A DNA stretch of 64,000 nt from Cryomorpha ignava (GTDB taxonomy: Bacteria > Bacteroidota > Bacteroidia > Flavobacteriales_D > Cryomorphaceae), in contig NZ_JAAGVY010000016.1 in the NCBI RefSeq assembly GCF_010686655.1, positions 1-64,000 on the forward strand, read 5' to 3'. The notes beneath the pieces were generated by a model. The model worked only from the letters and a program-made list of their open reading frames with translations, ran no database searches and had not been told where the DNA came from. Shown here in pieces: positions 62,647 through 64,000 of this stretch. The position numbers and the translations under genes are program-made. How positions within the stretch are numbered: position 1 is the stretch's first letter; the number at the start of each line of letters is the position of its first letter.

Positions 62647-62783
62647 AATTGTATTAAATGAACAAGGGGAAATCTTGAGGTTGCGAAATGCGACCGCAAA
62701 GAGTCCATTCCTACTAAAAAGCCAAAAGCCATCACGATTAATTCGCAATGGCTTTTCAAATCATAATTTCAAGGCTATTTAAT

Positions 62784-63941
62784 TTACTCCAACCACGATT
62801 TCCAATACTCTTCATCGGCAATAGCCATAGCCTGCTTCGTCATTTTCAATGGCTTAAAAGTGTCTACCATAACGGCCAGCTCTTCAGTTTCTTTTTTACC
62901 AATACTGCGCTCGGCTGCCCCGGGGTGCGGCCCGTGAACCGCTCCTGCGGGATGAATCGTAATATTTCCTTTCTCAATATTATTCCGGCTCATAAAGTCG
63001 CCGTCAACATAATATAGCACTTCGTCAGAATCTATATTGCTGTGATTGTATGGCGCCGGAATCGATTGAGGATGGTAGTCGTACATGCGCGGAACAAATG
63101 AGCAAATTACAAAACCGGCAGCCTCAAAAGTCTGGTGTATTGGCGGCGGCATGTGCACCCTTCCGGTAATGGGTTCAAAATCGTGAATAGAAAAAGCGTA
63201 GGGATAATTGAAGCCATCCCAGCCAACCACATCAAATGGATGAGTGGCATAGGTAAAATGATAGAGCTTATCTTCTTTTTTGATTTTTACTAAAAACTCA
63301 CCTTTCTCGTCGGTAGGCTCCAAATATTCCGGTCGGCGAATATCACGTTCGCAAAATGGAGAATGCTCCATTAATTGCCCAAAATTATTTCTGTAACGCT
63401 TTGGTGTGTAGATGGGGCTAAACGATTGAACGATAAGCAGTCGATTTTTTGAAGCTTTAAATTCCATTTGGTAAATCATACCGCGAGGCACTACGAGATA
63501 ATCACCATAAGAAAAGTCAAGATCGCCCATGAGCGTATGCATAGTTCCCTCGCCTTCGTGGATGAAAATAACCTCATCAGCATCTACATTCTTATAGTAG
63601 TAGTCTTTCATCGATTCACGCGGTGCAGCAAGTTCAATATAGCAATCCCTATTAACAAGCACCGGCGTACGGCTGTCGAGATAATCGTCTTTTGGCTTCA
63701 CCTCAAATCCGCGAAAGCGGTAAGCCTTCATGTTGTGATCTAAAGCTATTTCGGGTTTTATATCAAGCGTCTCTCCAATTTCCTTCACCTGCGTAGGTCT
63801 GTGCATGTGGTATAGAAGCGACGACATACCACTAAAACCCTCTGTTCCAAATAGCTGCTCATAATACAGAGAACCATCTGCTTTTTTAAAGGCTGTATGT
63901 CTTTTATGTGGAATTTTTCCAAGTGTATGATATATAGGCAT
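62784..63941 (-). CDS. hmgA: Homogentisate 1,2-dioxygenase
   Basis: A 385-residue cupin enzyme that opens the homogentisate ring to maleylacetoacetate, the step after HPPD. Recognisable segments are PIYHTLGKIPHKRHTAF at the start, VVGWDGFNYPYAFSIHDFEP, and the metal-ligand region YDYHPQSIPAPYNHSNIDSDEVLYY with HPAGAVHGPHPGAAE further on (about 285-345). Length is as expected of the bacterial Bacteroidota-type enzyme. Confidence 0.93.
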   Translation of the reverse strand: MPIYHTLGKIPHKRHTAFKKADGSLYYEQLFGTEGFSGMSSLLYHMHRPTQVKEIGETLDIKPEIALDHNMKAYRFRGFEVKPKDDYLDSRTPVLVNRDCYIELAAPRESMKDYYYKNVDADEVIFIHEGEGTMHTLMGDLDFSYGDYLVVPRGMIYQMEFKASKNRLLIVQSFSPIYTPKRYRNNFGQLMEHSPFCERDIRRPEYLEPTDEKGEFLVKIKKEDKLYHFTYATHPFDVVGWDGFNYPYAFSIHDFEPITGRVHMPPPIHQTFEAAGFVICSFVPRMYDYHPQSIPAPYNHSNIDSDEVLYYVDGDFMSRNNIEKGNITIHPAGAVHGPHPGAAERSIGKKETEELAVMVDTFKPLKMTKQAMAIADEEYWKSWLE

Positions 63942-64000
63942 ATAATTATTGTTTAGGGTAATGTATTTCTACAAATATATACAATCGCATCGTTTCTTTT

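Overview
The window reads as a chromosome segment of a marine-type Bacteroidota, most likely Flavobacteriia. Supporting signs are many secreted proteins ending in type IX secretion (T9SS) C-terminal sorting domains, AT-rich intergenic DNA with TANNTTTG-like -7 boxes, lipoproteins whose lipobox cysteine is followed by KKD or similar, an ExbB-X-ExbD-ExbD operon, and family-specific proteins such as HYC_CC_PP, MbnP-like, DUF4386 and DUF6326. Genus cannot be fixed from the sequence alone.

Layout. 0.2-7.2 kb is a stress and membrane cassette: DUF5676 protein, extended SDR oxidoreductase, SPW-repeat/VKOR protein (split by a one-base frameshift), a secreted protein, an APC permease, a small conserved protein, a four-helix membrane protein and a two-TM channel-like protein. 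7.3-9.4 kb is a secreted M43 metalloprotease. 9.5-31.2 kb is a large copper/silver-handling island: HYC_CC_PP protein, CusA, CusC and CusB-type tripartite efflux pump (the adaptor carries an N-terminal metal-binding domain and a C-terminal DUF3347), a 43-residue Cys-Cys membrane protein, a DUF3347 lipoprotein, a c-type heme protein, an AraC regulator fused to an HMA-like metal motif, two outer-membrane barrels flanked by a mosaic partial copy of that regulator, a four-helix Cys-rich copper-storage-like protein, a multicopper oxidase fused to a CopB-like barrel, a DUF305 protein, a second HYC_CC_PP protein, an MbnP-like T9SS protein, two diheme peroxidase/MbnH-like lipoproteins and a T9SS beta-propeller protein. 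The likely logic is export of Cu(I)/Ag(I) by the pump, oxidation by the multicopper oxidase, sequestration by the Cys-rich and DUF3347 proteins, and surface copper handling by the MbnP/MbnH-like set.

31.5-43.9 kb holds ordinary accessory genes: a GIN-domain lipoprotein, DNA-3-methyladenine glycosylase I, a DUF4143 ATPase preceded by a striking 46-bp palindrome, a TPR histidine kinase with its LuxR-type response regulator, secreted proteins, DUF4386 and DUF6326 membrane proteins and a family 9 glycosyltransferase. 44-51.8 kb is largely housekeeping: TatD nuclease, L-asparaginase, tRNA-Ser(GGA), the ExbB/ExbD operon plus a solo ExbD paralogue, a CPBP protease and DusB.

51.8-55.1 kb is a decay zone: GC-rich inverted repeats, three copies of a 56-bp repeat with GCAGGGT hairpins, a doubly truncated IS4-family remnant, a gene fragment and a complete IS982-family insertion (53528-54570, 7-bp target duplication) with a frameshifted transposase. 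55.1-64.0 kb returns to conserved genes on the minus strand: LolC/E-type permease, RbfA, HflX, a small membrane protein, a barrel protein, 4-hydroxyphenylpyruvate dioxygenase and homogentisate 1,2-dioxygenase (tyrosine catabolism). Two tandem paralogous T9SS proteins lie on the plus strand between the two dioxygenases. No CRISPR array, rRNA gene or phage module was seen.
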